64,000 nucleotides of DNA from Rhizobium sp. BK602 (GCF_014195095.1 NZ_JACIBC010000005.1:62001-126000), one strand, 5' to 3'; positions 25,845 through 34,828 are shown, counted from the stretch's first letter. A program made the numbers and translations. The notes: generated by a model from the letters alone, not told the origin.

Positions 25845-26177
25845 CTACGATCCGGCCCCAAAAAAGGTCAATCGATTGAGGACCGTGTAGTGCGATTCCG
25901 ACACCATCAAAGCGACGAAGACGAGCACGAGGACGGGCGGAAGCAGGATGGCATAGATCAGCGCCAGCCGTTCCCAGGCCATATGCATGAAAATGGCAAC
26001 GATCAGCCCCGCCTTCAGGACCATGAAGAGGAGGATCAAAGACCATCGGAGATAGCTCTGGATGCCGAGATAGTCGACGAGGTAGGAGAAGGTGCTGAGG
26101 ACGAAAAGCAGCCCCCAGACCACCATGTAAAGTTTGATCGGATGCTGCTGTCCGGAATGTGCCTGCGTCTCGGCCAT
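25845..26177 (-). CDS. Cytochrome oxidase subunit IV-type small membrane protein
   Basis: 110 aa from the ATG at 26177. Three hydrophobic helices (LYMVVWGLLFVLSTFSYLV, WSLILLFMVLKAGLIVAIF, ALIYAILLPPVLVLVFVAL) with the KAGLIVAIFMHM motif match prokaryotic subunit IV (CyoD/COX4) proteins. It is the last gene of the oxidase operon, starting ten bases after the subunit III gene. It probably helps assemble or stabilise the complex in the inner membrane. Confidence 0.85.
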   Translation of the reverse strand: MAETQAHSGQQHPIKLYMVVWGLLFVLSTFSYLVDYLGIQSYLRWSLILLFMVLKAGLIVAIFMHMAWERLALIYAILLPPVLVLVFVALMVSESHYTVLNRLTFFGAGS

Positions 26178-26187
26178 GATGCCATCC

Positions 26188-26913
26188 TCACCACAGATAG
26201 AAGAATGCAAAGATGAAGACCCAGACCAGATCGACGAAGTGCCAGTATAATCCCGTGATCTCGACGATCTCGTAGTGGCCCTTGCGGCTGGTGAAAAACC
26301 CCCGCCTTTCCTGGTCGAAATCTCCCCGCCACACCTTGCGTGCCATGATCAGAAGAAAAAGAACGCCGATCGAGACGTGGGTGCCGTGAAAACCGGTGAT
26401 CATGAAGAAGGACGAACCGAACTGCGCCGCACCCCATGGGTTTTCCCAGGGCCGCACTCCCTCTCTGATCAGCTTGGTCCATTCGAAGGCCTGCATGCCG
26501 ACGAATGTCGCGCCAAGGACCGCCGTCGCCAACATCAGCACGGCGGTCTTGCGGCGATCGCGCCGGTAACCAAAGTTGACGGCCATCGCCATCGTGCCGC
26601 TGCTGCTGATGAGGACAAACGTCATGATGGCGATCAGGATCAGCGGGATTTCCTGGCCGCCGATCGTCAGGGCGAAAACCTCACTGGGATTGGGCCACGG
26701 GACGGTGGTCGACATGCGCGCCGTCATATAGGCCAGCAGAAAACAGCCGAAAATGAATGTGTCGCTCAGGAGGAAGATCCACATCATCGCCTTGCCCCAG
26801 GAGACGTTCTTGAACGCCCGCTGGTCCGACGACAGATCGGCCGCGACGCCACGCAGTCCCACGGGCCGCAGAAGCGGATCGGTTGCCGGTCTTTCTATGG
26901 ATTCGGTCATCAT
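26188..26913 (-). CDS. coxP: Haem-copper oxidase subunit III (second copy in operon)
   Basis: 241 aa with the helices and signature of subunit III: WIFLLSDTFIFGCFLLAYMT, SSFFMITGFHGTHVSIGVLF and GLYWHFVDLVWVFIFAFFYL, including the conserved ITGFHGxH and YWHFVD stretches. It starts nine bases after the other subunit III gene. Two subunit III genes in tandem are typical of the rhizobial CoxMNOP oxidase; the symbol is given by that comparison. Located in the inner membrane. Confidence 0.85.
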   Translation of the reverse strand: MMTESIERPATDPLLRPVGLRGVAADLSSDQRAFKNVSWGKAMMWIFLLSDTFIFGCFLLAYMTARMSTTVPWPNPSEVFALTIGGQEIPLILIAIMTFVLISSSGTMAMAVNFGYRRDRRKTAVLMLATAVLGATFVGMQAFEWTKLIREGVRPWENPWGAAQFGSSFFMITGFHGTHVSIGVLFLLIMARKVWRGDFDQERRGFFTSRKGHYEIVEITGLYWHFVDLVWVFIFAFFYLW

Positions 26914-26922
26914 CGAAACTCC

Positions 26923-27627
26923 TCAGGTGACCAATTGACGGCAGAGATCGACGAAACTGTTTGCCCAGCCGGCAAAGAGCGCAAAAAGGATCAGCCAGAC
27001 AATGAGCATGAAATGCCAATAGATGGCGCAAAGATCCACGCTCAGGCTGACCCTTGCCGGGGCGCGGCTGGTCCGGGCGCGGATTGCTGTCCGTCCAAGC
27101 ACGAAAAGCCCGCCCAGAATATGCAGGCCATGCAGCCCGGTGATCATATAGAAGAAGCTGTTCGATGGGTTGTCCGCGAGAACATAACCTGCCGACACCA
27201 GTTGTCGCCACGCCAGAACCTGTCCGGCCAGAAACAGAACAGCCAGTGCGAAGGCCACGGCAAGAGCCGTGTTCAGCATCTCGCTGCGGTCGAGACGGGC
27301 TTCGGTTTTAGCCCATTGCAGCGCAACGCTGCTGGCGGCAAGGGCGGCCGTATTCACCCACAGCAATCGCGGGATCGGGATACTCCACCAGTCGGTGCCG
27401 CTGAGGCGGGTCAGATAGGCACTGATGAGAAGCGCGAACAAGGCGCCGACGACGGCAAGAAAGATGCCGAGACCGACTTTCGCCGCGGTTGCCGGCGATC
27501 CCCGCAACTCCGGCGCATCGCCCGCAGGCCCCGCTTCCAGCCAGGGCTTCGAGGTCAACCGCTGCCGCGCCATCCACCAGGCGATGATGCCGGCAATCCC
27601 CGCCATGAAGATCAGAATGGCGCTCAT
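26923..27627 (-). CDS. coxO: Haem-copper oxidase subunit III (first copy in operon)
   Basis: 234 aa with about six to seven membrane segments. The end carries the subunit III marks FFYMITGLHGLHILGGLFV and IYWHFMLIVWLILFALFAG, although less typical than in its downstream neighbour (YWHFML instead of YWHFVD). Its ATG overlaps the stop of the subunit I gene by four bases (27624-27627), so the two are translationally coupled. Confidence 0.82.
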   Translation of the reverse strand: MSAILIFMAGIAGIIAWWMARQRLTSKPWLEAGPAGDAPELRGSPATAAKVGLGIFLAVVGALFALLISAYLTRLSGTDWWSIPIPRLLWVNTAALAASSVALQWAKTEARLDRSEMLNTALAVAFALAVLFLAGQVLAWRQLVSAGYVLADNPSNSFFYMITGLHGLHILGGLFVLGRTAIRARTSRAPARVSLSVDLCAIYWHFMLIVWLILFALFAGWANSFVDLCRQLVT

Positions 27628-29402
27628 GACAACGCCCTTTCGGACGGCCCGCTCGAGGCCGGCTGGTTTTGCGGCAGGAAGTCCTGATCCGCTCCGGGAA
27701 CACTGTAATCATACGGCCAGCGATAGACGACGGGCAGCTCCTTGCCCCAGTTTCCGTGAACAGGTGGTGTTTGCGGCGTCTGCCATTCCAGTGTCGTCGC
27801 TCGCCACGGATTGCCGCCCGCTTGCCTGCCCCAGCGAAGGCTCCAGGCGAGATTGAACAGGAATAGAAGCTGAGCGGCGCCGACGACCAGCGCGGCGACG
27901 GTGATGTACATGTTCAGCGTATGCGCCGACGGCGGGATGAAGGCCGTTTCGCCAAGCTCGTAATAGCGTCGCGGCACGCCCATCAGGCCGAGATAGTGCA
28001 TCGGGAAGAAGATCGCATAGGCGCCGAGAAAGGTGATCCAGAAGTGGATATGGCCCATCGTCACGTTCAGCATGCGACCCGTGACTTTCGGATACCAATG
28101 GTGGATGGCGCCGAAGATCACCAGCAGCGGCGCGACCCCCATCACCATGTGGAAATGGGCAACGACGAACATCGTATCCGAAAGCGGCACGTCGACGACG
28201 ACATTGCCGAGAAACAATCCGGTCAGTCCGCCATTGATGAAGGTGACGATGAAGGCGAGCGCAAACAGCATCGGCAACGTCAGATGGATATCGCCGCGCC
28301 AGAGCGTCAGCACCCAATTGTAGACCTTGATCGCGGTCGGAATGGCGATGATCAAGGTCGTGGTGGCGAAGAAGAACCCGAAGTTCGGATTCATGCCGCT
28401 GACATACATATGGTGTGCCCATACGACGAAGCTCAGCGCTGCGATGATGAGGATCGCCCAGACCATCATCCTGTAACCGAAAATGTTCTTGCGCGCATGG
28501 GTGCTGATCAGATCCGAGACGATGCCGAAGGCAGGAAGTGCGACGATATAGACCTCAGGATGGCCGAAGAACCAGAACAGATGCTGGAACAGGATCGGGC
28601 TGCCGCCTCCTTGCTGTAATTGCTGACCCATCTCGACGATAGCGGGCATGAAGAAACTCGTGCCGAGCAACCGGTCGAACAGCATCATGACGGCGGCGAC
28701 GAAGAGTGCCGGAAAGGCAAGCAGCGCCATGACGGTCGCGGTGAAGATGCCCCAGACCGTCAGGGGCATTCGCATCAGCGTCATGCCGCGGGTGCGCCCC
28801 TGCAACACGGTCACGACATAGTTCAGCCCGCCCATGGTGAAGCCGATGATGAACAGGATCAGCGACGACAGCATCAGGATGATGCCCCAATCGCGCCCTC
28901 CCGGCGTCCCCGACAGAAGAGCCTGCGGCGGATAGAGCGTCCAGCCAGCGCCCGTCGGGCCGCCAGGCGCGAAAAAGCCGACGACCAGTACGATGACGGC
29001 AAGCAGGTACAGCCAGTAGCTCAGCATGTTCGCATAGGGAAACACCATATCGCGGGCGCCGAGCATCAAGGGGATCAAATAGTTGCCGAAACCGCCGAGA
29101 AACAGCGCCGTCAGCAGGTAGATCACCATGATCATGCCGTGCATGGTGATGAACTGATAATAATGCTCTGCGTCGATGAAGGAAAAATAGCCGGGAAAGC
29201 CAAGCTGCAGGCGCATCAGCCAGGACAGCACCAGCGCCACCATACCGATCGAAATCGCGGTCAGGGAATATTGAATGGCGATGATCTTGGCATCCTGGCT
29301 GAAGACATATTTCGTCCACCAGCTTTTCGGGTGATAAAGCTCCACATCCTCGACTTCAGCCGGCTGGATGACCTGCTCGGTGCCCGATCCAATATCGACC
29401 AT
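27624..29402 (-). CDS. coxN: Haem-copper terminal oxidase subunit I
   Basis: 592 aa with 12 or more membrane helices. The catalytic centre is recognisable: the low-spin haem His in YYQFITMHGMIMV, the CuB His-Tyr helix WFFGHPEVYIVALPAFGIVS, the two CuB His in YVSGMNPNF context (VVWAHHMYVSG), and the final haem ligands in MFVVAHFHMVMG. The GHPEVY motif marks a type A oxidase with proton channels. It reduces O2 to water and pumps protons. It follows subunit II by 56 bases. By operon order it corresponds to rhizobial CoxN, an alternative to the main aa3 oxidase. Confidence 0.93.
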   Translation of the reverse strand: MVDIGSGTEQVIQPAEVEDVELYHPKSWWTKYVFSQDAKIIAIQYSLTAISIGMVALVLSWLMRLQLGFPGYFSFIDAEHYYQFITMHGMIMVIYLLTALFLGGFGNYLIPLMLGARDMVFPYANMLSYWLYLLAVIVLVVGFFAPGGPTGAGWTLYPPQALLSGTPGGRDWGIILMLSSLILFIIGFTMGGLNYVVTVLQGRTRGMTLMRMPLTVWGIFTATVMALLAFPALFVAAVMMLFDRLLGTSFFMPAIVEMGQQLQQGGGSPILFQHLFWFFGHPEVYIVALPAFGIVSDLISTHARKNIFGYRMMVWAILIIAALSFVVWAHHMYVSGMNPNFGFFFATTTLIIAIPTAIKVYNWVLTLWRGDIHLTLPMLFALAFIVTFINGGLTGLFLGNVVVDVPLSDTMFVVAHFHMVMGVAPLLVIFGAIHHWYPKVTGRMLNVTMGHIHFWITFLGAYAIFFPMHYLGLMGVPRRYYELGETAFIPPSAHTLNMYITVAALVVGAAQLLFLFNLAWSLRWGRQAGGNPWRATTLEWQTPQTPPVHGNWGKELPVVYRWPYDYSVPGADQDFLPQNQPASSGPSERALS

Positions 29403-29458
29403 ATTCCATCCTCCCTGTTCCCTCCGATACGGCCTTCCTTCTCAGATGCGCATGAGAC

Positions 29459-30262
29459 TTACTGTTGCGCCGACGCCAGCGATTTCGAGAAAGTCGGCTG
29501 TTGCTGCAGCCAGGCTTGGTAGGCAGTTTCGGTATCGACGACGACAGTGCCGCGCATCTGCGGATGACCGACCCCGCACAACTCCGCGCAAAGAACTTCG
29601 AAGGTTCCCGTCCGCGTCGGCGTGAACCAGTAATAGGTGACCGAACCTGGGATCATGTCCATCTTGGCCCGGAATTCCGGCACGTAGAAATCATGCAGGA
29701 CGTCGATCGAGCGCAGAAGCATCTTGACCGGCTTGCCGGCGGGTATGTGCAGTTCGCCGCCTTCGACGATGACGTCGTCCAGTCCCGCGGGATCGTTCTT
29801 GTTCACACCGAGCGGGTTGTCCGGACTGACATCGCGCGTGTTCGCCCGTCCGAGTCGCCCGTCCGCTCCCGGCAACCGGAAACTCCATTGCCATTGCTGA
29901 GCGACGACTTCGACCTCGCTGGCATCGGCCGGGACCGTGACGAACTGTTTCCAGACGAACAGGCCCGGGGCGAGCATTGCGGCGACGCCAATTGCGGTTC
30001 CGCCGGCGAGCCACCATTCCAACCGCTTGTTTTCAGGCTGATACGCCGCCTGGTTTCCGGCGCGATGCCTGAAGCGGAAGACACAATAGGCAATGAACAA
30101 CACGACCGCCGAGAAAACCACGCCGGTGATCCAGAACGTGATGACGATCGTGTTGTCGATATAGCTCCAATTGGATGCGATCGGCGTCCACCACCAGGGG
30201 CTCAGCAGATGGAACGCAATCGATCCCACCACCAGCAAGACGAGAATCACTACGACAGCCAT
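29459..30262 (-). CDS. coxM: Cytochrome c oxidase subunit II with CuA site
   Basis: 267 aa. A hydrophobic N-terminal segment (VVVILVLLVVGSIAFHLL) and two further helices anchor a periplasmic cupredoxin domain. CuA ligands are complete: His in LHDFYVPEFRAKMDM and the CAELCGVGHPQM cluster with two Cys, His and Met. This means the enzyme accepts electrons from cytochrome c rather than quinol. GGAGGAG precedes the ATG. It is the first gene of the oxidase operon. The promoter should lie in 30263-30412, which is otherwise empty apart from a short C-run. Confidence 0.92.
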   Translation of the reverse strand: MAVVVILVLLVVGSIAFHLLSPWWWTPIASNWSYIDNTIVITFWITGVVFSAVVLFIAYCVFRFRHRAGNQAAYQPENKRLEWWLAGGTAIGVAAMLAPGLFVWKQFVTVPADASEVEVVAQQWQWSFRLPGADGRLGRANTRDVSPDNPLGVNKNDPAGLDDVIVEGGELHIPAGKPVKMLLRSIDVLHDFYVPEFRAKMDMIPGSVTYYWFTPTRTGTFEVLCAELCGVGHPQMRGTVVVDTETAYQAWLQQQPTFSKSLASAQQ

Positions 30263-30412
30263 CGTCTCCTCCCTGACCCGGCCGCGAACGTCTCCACAAT
30301 CCCATCGCGAAACGTTTCAGTATTATCTCATGAACAAGTCAGACGAGCAATTGTAACAACGACGGAGGCCCCCCCCGGCAAGCGGTACAGCGCGTCTACA
30401 TCCGGCATCTCG

Positions 30413-30820
30413 CTATTTGGAATATTGCTTCAGATAGGCGATCAGGTTGGTAATCTCGGTATCGTCCTTCAGCCCGACAAAGGTCATTTTCGTTCCCTTC
30501 ACCTTTGCCTTGGGATCGTGCAAATAATCGCGGAGCGAGGTCTCATTCCATACGAGGCCACCCTTGCCCGCATCCTGCATGGCCGGCGAATAGGCGAAAT
30601 TCGGATGTGTTCCGGCCGTCCGGCCGAACAGGCCGTTCAGCGAGGGACCGACTTTGTTCTGGTCCGTTTCGGCCACGTGACAGATCGCGCATTTCTTGAA
30701 AACGGTGGCCCCTGCCGTGACATCGCCTTGCTGCGCGAGAGCATCGAGCGGGACAGCAATGGCGAAAAGCAGACAGATCGGAAGAAAACGGTCAGACATG
30801 GCAAGCCTCATTCTCTTCAT
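30413..30820 (-). CDS. Exported class I cytochrome c (cytochrome c2-like)
   Basis: 135 aa. Signal peptide (MSDRFLPICLLFAIAVPLDA after a basic lead MKRMRLA), then one haem site CAICH near residue 44 and the sixth-ligand Met in GTKMTFVGLKD. It is a soluble periplasmic electron carrier of the c2/c550 type. It lies directly upstream of the CuA-containing oxidase operon on the same strand, so it is the probable electron donor. A shorter start at 30799 is possible and has GAGG upstream; I preferred 30820 because it gives the signal peptide its basic lead. Confidence 0.88.
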   Translation of the reverse strand: MKRMRLAMSDRFLPICLLFAIAVPLDALAQQGDVTAGATVFKKCAICHVAETDQNKVGPSLNGLFGRTAGTHPNFAYSPAMQDAGKGGLVWNETSLRDYLHDPKAKVKGTKMTFVGLKDDTEITNLIAYLKQYSK

Positions 30821-30902
30821 CGCTATCCCAACCGACGCACCTCGCATCAGACTGGTCGCAATGGCTTGGGGGATGATCCCGGCAGTCAGTTCCTTTACGA
30901 AT

Positions 30903-31718
30903 TCAAGGTCTGCGGTTCGGATAGACGGGGGCAATCAATTTTCGATACAGGTGCCAGGTCGAATGCCCCAGGATAGGCATGACGACCGCAAGACCGGCAA
31001 AGATCGGGATCGTGCCGACGACGAGCAGCGCCGCGACGATCAATCCCCAAAGCGCGACCGGCCCCGGATTGGCGAGTGTGGCGCGTATGCTCGCCTCCAC
31101 GGCCGCAACGGCGCCGACATCCCGGTCCAGCAGCAGCGGGAAGGTCACCACCGTCGTCGCCAGCACGACAATCGCGAAAACGAACCCGGCCAGATTTCCC
31201 CATAGCATCAACGAGAAGCCCCGCGGGGTCGTGAGCACGTCCGACAGCAAGGCGGAGATCGACGTCATGCCGGCCCCATCGAAGGCCATAGTGTAGATGC
31301 GCTGGGCGACGATCAGCCATGCGATGAAGAGCACAAACAGCATGAGGCCGACAGCAACGATCGACGGTAACGCCGGAGAGTGACGAACGTCCAGCGCATG
31401 ATGCCAAGAGCTATCCAATCCCTGTTCCCGGCGTCGACTGATCTCGTAGAGACCGATGGCCGCGATCGGACCGATCAGTGCGAAGCCCGACATCAAGGGA
31501 TAGAGCAGCGGGAGCAGGTCGGCATCAGAGCTCCACATGATCAGGAAGACGCCGGCGATCGGGTACATCAGACAGAGAAAAACATAATGAGATGGTTTCG
31601 CCGCGAAGTCCGCAAGTCCCGACTTCAGGGCATCCACGATATCGGCGACGCCGATCTTGCGGACCTCGGGGCGCGAGAATTCACCGCTCGCACCGGCCAT
31701 GACATGGAATGCCGCCAT
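30903..31718 (-). CDS. DUF2189-type integral membrane protein
   Basis: 271 aa from the ATG at 31718, with GGAGGAAGG eight bases upstream; the frame continues upstream but without that signal. About six membrane helices (VFLCLMYPIAGVFLIMWSS, LPSIVAVGLMLFVLFIAWL, AGFVFAIVVLATTVVTFPLL). The start EVRKIGVADIVDALKSGLAD and LYEISRRREQGL match the DUF2189 family. These proteins often neighbour respiratory genes in Alphaproteobacteria. Function unknown; it precedes cytochrome c on the same strand. Confidence 0.8.
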   Translation of the reverse strand: MAAFHVMAGASGEFSRPEVRKIGVADIVDALKSGLADFAAKPSHYVFLCLMYPIAGVFLIMWSSDADLLPLLYPLMSGFALIGPIAAIGLYEISRRREQGLDSSWHHALDVRHSPALPSIVAVGLMLFVLFIAWLIVAQRIYTMAFDGAGMTSISALLSDVLTTPRGFSLMLWGNLAGFVFAIVVLATTVVTFPLLLDRDVGAVAAVEASIRATLANPGPVALWGLIVAALLVVGTIPIFAGLAVVMPILGHSTWHLYRKLIAPVYPNRRP

Positions 31719-32319
31719 AGCACCTTCCTCCTCCACCATGGTCCGGCTGGCGGTGCGAATGCGCCCGGCAAATTTTACCGACACGTCAAACCGCAACCGG
31801 CGGATGGAAATCTATCAAATCTTCCTGTCTTTGTCGCCTGTTTCTTAAATTGGACGATTGGATAGCCGTCATTTCCTGCGCCGGAACGATCAACGATTTC
31901 AGGCACGAGCATCCGGAGGGCGATACCGTCCAGGCGGTAAGATCGTGCTTGTGGAGCCATGCTGTATCGCGGTGGTGTTGATTTCCAGCGCGGTCCGGGT
32001 TGACGACCCTTGGCCCTGAAAGACGTGAGCGGAACCGGCAAGGTCGATATTTATGAGGTGCGGTACGGATCTCAAAACCGCTTCCATGCTCCTGCCGATT
32101 CATGTGTCAAATCTACAGGATTCGGAAAGCTGCACCGAAATTGCCGACGAGCCCAAACCTGGGCTTGAAGCATCCAGGTTCTCGTGAGGGCGCTGATCCG
32201 CGCTTCATACAGAGCGGATCAGCAAATCGAAATCGTTGCCTGACGTCACAGGGCCTTTCTGTTTCTCTCCGCAACATCATATGCCGCAAGATATACAGAC
32301 CAAGGCTCCGTCAGAGCAT
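31719..32319. other. Gene-poor interval
   Basis: About 600 bases with lower GC than the neighbouring genes. It must hold the promoter of the DUF2189 gene near its left end. Short minus-strand frames occur between 31786 and 32103, but none has a binding site, a family signature or steady codon use. I see no RNA gene. Confidence 0.5.
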
Positions 32320-32631
32320 TTAATCAACCGAAAGCACTTCGCCCGAGCCCCGATCGATCACGACTTTGATGTCATCGCCGTCGCGGTCCACGCCGCGTAC
32401 GACAAAGACATTTCGTCTACGCGCGACATCATCCACATCTTGCACGCCGTTGCGCCGCGCGATGCGTATGGCTTGGCGCTCGCTAATACCCATGTCACGG
32501 GGCGGCGGCGGCTCCATGCCGGGATTGACGCGTACGCCACCGGGACCGATCTCGATGCTTTGTGAGAACGATGGTGTTGCTGACATGATTGTCGTGACTG
32601 CGATTGCCGCTATGGCAAAATTCTTGAGCAT
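32320..32631 (-). CDS. Small exported PepSY-like protein
   Basis: 103 aa from the ATG at 32631. Signal peptide (MLKNFAIAAIAVTTIMSATP, cleavage near SFSQS), a Pro-rich linker with PPPPRDMG, and one PepSY-like unit: ISERQAIRIARRNGVQDVDD followed by NVFVVRGVDRDGDDIKVVID. Similar small periplasmic proteins are frequent in rhizobia and have no assigned role beyond possible protease inhibition. It stands alone. Confidence 0.75.
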   Translation of the reverse strand: MLKNFAIAAIAVTTIMSATPSFSQSIEIGPGGVRVNPGMEPPPPRDMGISERQAIRIARRNGVQDVDDVARRRNVFVVRGVDRDGDDIKVVIDRGSGEVLSVD

Positions 32632-32770
32632 GGGGCCGTCCAGAAAAATTATGTGCGATTTATGGTGCGATACCGACACTTTCCCCTTTCGCCGTTTCAT
32701 GGCGAATAATCAAGAGCAGGGTCTGGCCGGCAACGATCTTGCACTTCGACTTTGGGAAAAATTGACCTGA

Positions 32771-33055
32771 TCATGCGCGCGCAAGGACGGGTGTTGCCTC
32801 TCGCCGGCGAGACAGTGGAAACGGGATAAGCCGGGCCGAAGATGTAGACCCGTCTTCGGCCGCCTGCAGGAGATCATCGATCAGTTTCGCGAGATCCGCA
32901 TCCCGCAAGCCCGGAAAAGCCAGAGCGGCCTCGCTCATCAGCATGGTAAGAATGGCCGCGGGCGGATAGCTCGCGGTGATCAGGATTGTAAGATTGTCAG
33001 CCAGGTCATTCATTGTCTTGAGTGCGCCGCCAACCACATCATGTGTTTGTCGCAT
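32771..33055 (-). CDS. Hypothetical protein, 94 aa
   Basis: Mostly helical small protein (MNDLADNLTILITASYPPAA, then FPGLRDADLAKLIDDLLQAA) without signal peptide or membrane helix. I recognise no family. It has protein-like composition and no competing frame. It lies 139 bases upstream of the PepSY-like gene on the same strand. Existence is probable rather than sure. Confidence 0.45.
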   Translation of the reverse strand: MRQTHDVVGGALKTMNDLADNLTILITASYPPAAILTMLMSEAALAFPGLRDADLAKLIDDLLQAAEDGSTSSARLIPFPLSRRREATPVLARA

Positions 33056-33644
33056 TTAGGGTTTCTCGTTGTTAATCCAACGCAATTCCGCTAGCAGCCG
33101 GTGTCTTGCCCAAAGGTATAGATAACCGGCCGCATTTTAACGATCGGCTCCCGGATCGGTGTAATGACGATCTGTCCAGCTCGCGAGTGGACCGAAGGAT
33201 TGCAGGCCGAATGAGCGGCAGACGACCGAGCTTATGATGCGGATAACCCGCGATGATATCATCGTTAATCCGGTCGGCACCCAGGTGGAAGCAGATGATT
33301 TTCCACTCGGAGAATACCGAACCGGAGCCCAACCTATGATGGTGAATCAGACTAAGGTCTGAATGCCCAAGGCATTGGTCCTATGGCTGTGGAAAGGTGG
33401 GATTTTGACGATATGCTAATGCGCGATGATTTGCTGGGAACAGCCGCGATCAAGGTTGACGGACGTTTGGAAAAGGGAGCGCGCAGGGATGTTCGCTTTG
33501 TCATTTAAGACGTCGGCCTTGTGCGGGCGTTAGCTGTTACTCTCGTGGGAGGAACTGTTGTCGGCGTCACACATACGGCATTCGTCCAACATCGAAATGG
33601 CGGCCGCGGCATGCCGCAGCACGATCAAATAATGGGAACATCAC
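33056..33644. other. Gene-poor interval before the MucR-type gene
   Basis: About 590 bases with reduced GC. Apart from the possible 41-codon frame at 33383-33508 described separately, I see nothing. The right end should hold the promoter of the MucR-like gene. Weak frames on the minus strand (33072-33332) lack support. Confidence 0.5.
33383..33508 (+). CDS. Possible 41-aa peptide or C2-domain-like remnant
   Basis: ATG to TAA frame translating to MAVERWDFDDMLMRDDLLGT and ending in GARRDVRFVI. The pattern V-E-x-W-D-x-D...D-D-L-L-G-x-A-x-I resembles one calcium-binding loop and strand of a C2 domain. An in-frame stop lies ten codons upstream. No good ribosome binding site. It may be a small gene or a worn fragment; the evidence is only the pattern. 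Confidence 0.25.
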   Translation: MAVERWDFDDMLMRDDLLGTAAIKVDGRLEKGARRDVRFVI

Positions 33645-34088
33645 GTGTCTGAACGTCAACCCCGGCTGCTCAATCTCACTCGCAATATCGTCTGTTCGTT
33701 CGTGGCAAACAACCTTGTCACTTCCGACGGCGTCCCCGATCTCATAGAAGGCGTCTATGCAAGCCTGTCGGGCGTCTTGGATGCCGGGACCGACGTCGCA
33801 ACGCCTAGACAGCACAGGTCTGCCGTGCCCACGCCTGCCGTGCCCATCGCGCTCTCCGTCACTCCGGACTACCTCGTTTGTCTGGAGGACGGCCAAACGT
33901 TCAAATCGCTGCGTCGTCATTTGCGTGTCAAATACAAGCTGACGCCGGAGCAATATCGCGTCAAATGGGGATTGCCCGCCGACTATCCCATGATAGCGCC
34001 GAACTATGCCGCCACGCGCTCGAGAATAGCCAAGGAAATCCGATTCGGCAGGACATCGGTTCCCGGGACGGAATATGAGCCTGACTAA
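33645..34088 (+). CDS. MucR/Ros-family zinc-finger transcriptional regulator
   Basis: 147 aa from a GTG at 33645 with GGGAACA upstream. The N-terminal part (NLTRNIVCSFVANNLVTSDG) is the MucR/Ros multimerisation region. The zinc finger follows (YLVCLEDGQTFKSLRRHLRV), then the family tail YKLTPEQYRVKWGLPADYP and NYAATRSRIAKEI. These proteins are H-NS-like silencers and regulators of exopolysaccharide, motility and symbiosis or virulence genes. Rhizobia carry several; this copy has no clear target nearby. The tail is slightly divergent (VKYKL for the usual THYNM). Confidence 0.9.
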   Translation: MSERQPRLLNLTRNIVCSFVANNLVTSDGVPDLIEGVYASLSGVLDAGTDVATPRQHRSAVPTPAVPIALSVTPDYLVCLEDGQTFKSLRRHLRVKYKLTPEQYRVKWGLPADYPMIAPNYAATRSRIAKEIRFGRTSVPGTEYEPD

Positions 34089-34300
34089 CTCGACCTTCGC
34101 ACGCACGAACTGGAAGCAATCAATCGCTGGGACACGATGCGTGACCGGCTCGATGATATCTCCCGATTTGGCAGCGACCCGAATTCTGATGGGAGCTTGA
34201 TGGGGCCGAGCAATATTTAGCAACAAGCAAGAAAGATCGGGGAAGCACGCAATAATTACAACGCTTTCCGATTCGCACTGTCCATTGGTGAGATAGAAGA

Positions 34301-34516
34301 ATGAAGCCAGCCATAAATCCTCCCCCTGCCGACGACGCATCGCAAACGAGATATATGGATGCATGCACTTTTGCCCTTGAGCCTTCTGTCGAAAGCTTGA
34401 TTGCCGCGGCGTTGGAGGCCGGTTGGGATCAAGGGTCCGTTCTTCTGGCAATCATAAACAACGCCATGAGCCGCGCCGAGAAAGCGCAATTGCCTCCTCA
34501 GCTAATGCATTCATAA
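34301..34516 (+). CDS. Hypothetical protein, 71 aa
   Basis: Small protein (PSVESLIAAALEAGWDQGSV, then LLAIINNAMSRAEKAQ) with predicted helices and no membrane segment. GAGATAGAAG lies upstream of the ATG. I recognise no named family. It precedes another small gene on the same strand by 24 bases, so the two may be an operon behind the MucR-like gene. Confidence 0.5.
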   Translation: MKPAINPPPADDASQTRYMDACTFALEPSVESLIAAALEAGWDQGSVLLAIINNAMSRAEKAQLPPQLMHS

Positions 34517-34540
34517 CCGATGATCGGTTGGTCAGAGCCC

Positions 34541-34828
34541 ATGTCAGACAGAAAATTACATCTCGTTGAAACCATGCAGGTCTATTTCGCCTTCAAAGGC
34601 GAAATGAGAAGGCTGAAGGACGTCTTGGAGCAGGAGCGCCGCGCGTCCGACGAAACAATCGCCAATTTTTACGATGCACGCAAAAATGCACCATTTGCCT
34701 TCGAGATTACCCGGTTCACCGAGTGCAGGAGGCAGATGGACTGCCTCCTGATAGAGGCCGAGAAGATTGTCGAAGGTCTGAATATCGCTTCGGAGGATCT
34801 CGAGAATACAAAGTCAGAGACCACGTAA
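34541..34828 (+). CDS. Hypothetical protein, 95 aa
   Basis: Helical, charged small protein (VETMQVYFAFKGEMRRLKDV, then LIEAEKIVEGLNIASEDLEN) with coiled-coil character and two Cys. Start chosen at 34541 because CAGAG lies before it; an ATG at 34520 is in frame. No family recognised. Likely co-transcribed with the preceding 71-aa gene. Confidence 0.5.
   Translation: MSDRKLHLVETMQVYFAFKGEMRRLKDVLEQERRASDETIANFYDARKNAPFAFEITRFTECRRQMDCLLIEAEKIVEGLNIASEDLENTKSETT

Noticed and set aside
26275..27687. 470-codon frame opposite the oxidase subunit III genes
   Set aside because: Highly charged translation opposite membrane proteins, a typical complement artefact.
30360..30380. C-run near the oxidase promoter
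   Set aside because: A short homopolymer without hairpin or other context; no function can be supported.
31786..32103. Overlapping short minus-strand frames in the gene-poor gap
   Set aside because: No ribosome binding site, no steady codon use and no family likeness; left as intergenic.
33072..33332. 86-codon minus-strand frame
   Set aside because: No binding site or recognisable character; lies in a low-GC gap where chance frames are expected.
33567..34451. 294-codon minus-strand frame over the MucR-like gene
   Set aside because: The MucR/Ros gene on the plus strand is recognisable from end to end; the antisense frame has no features.
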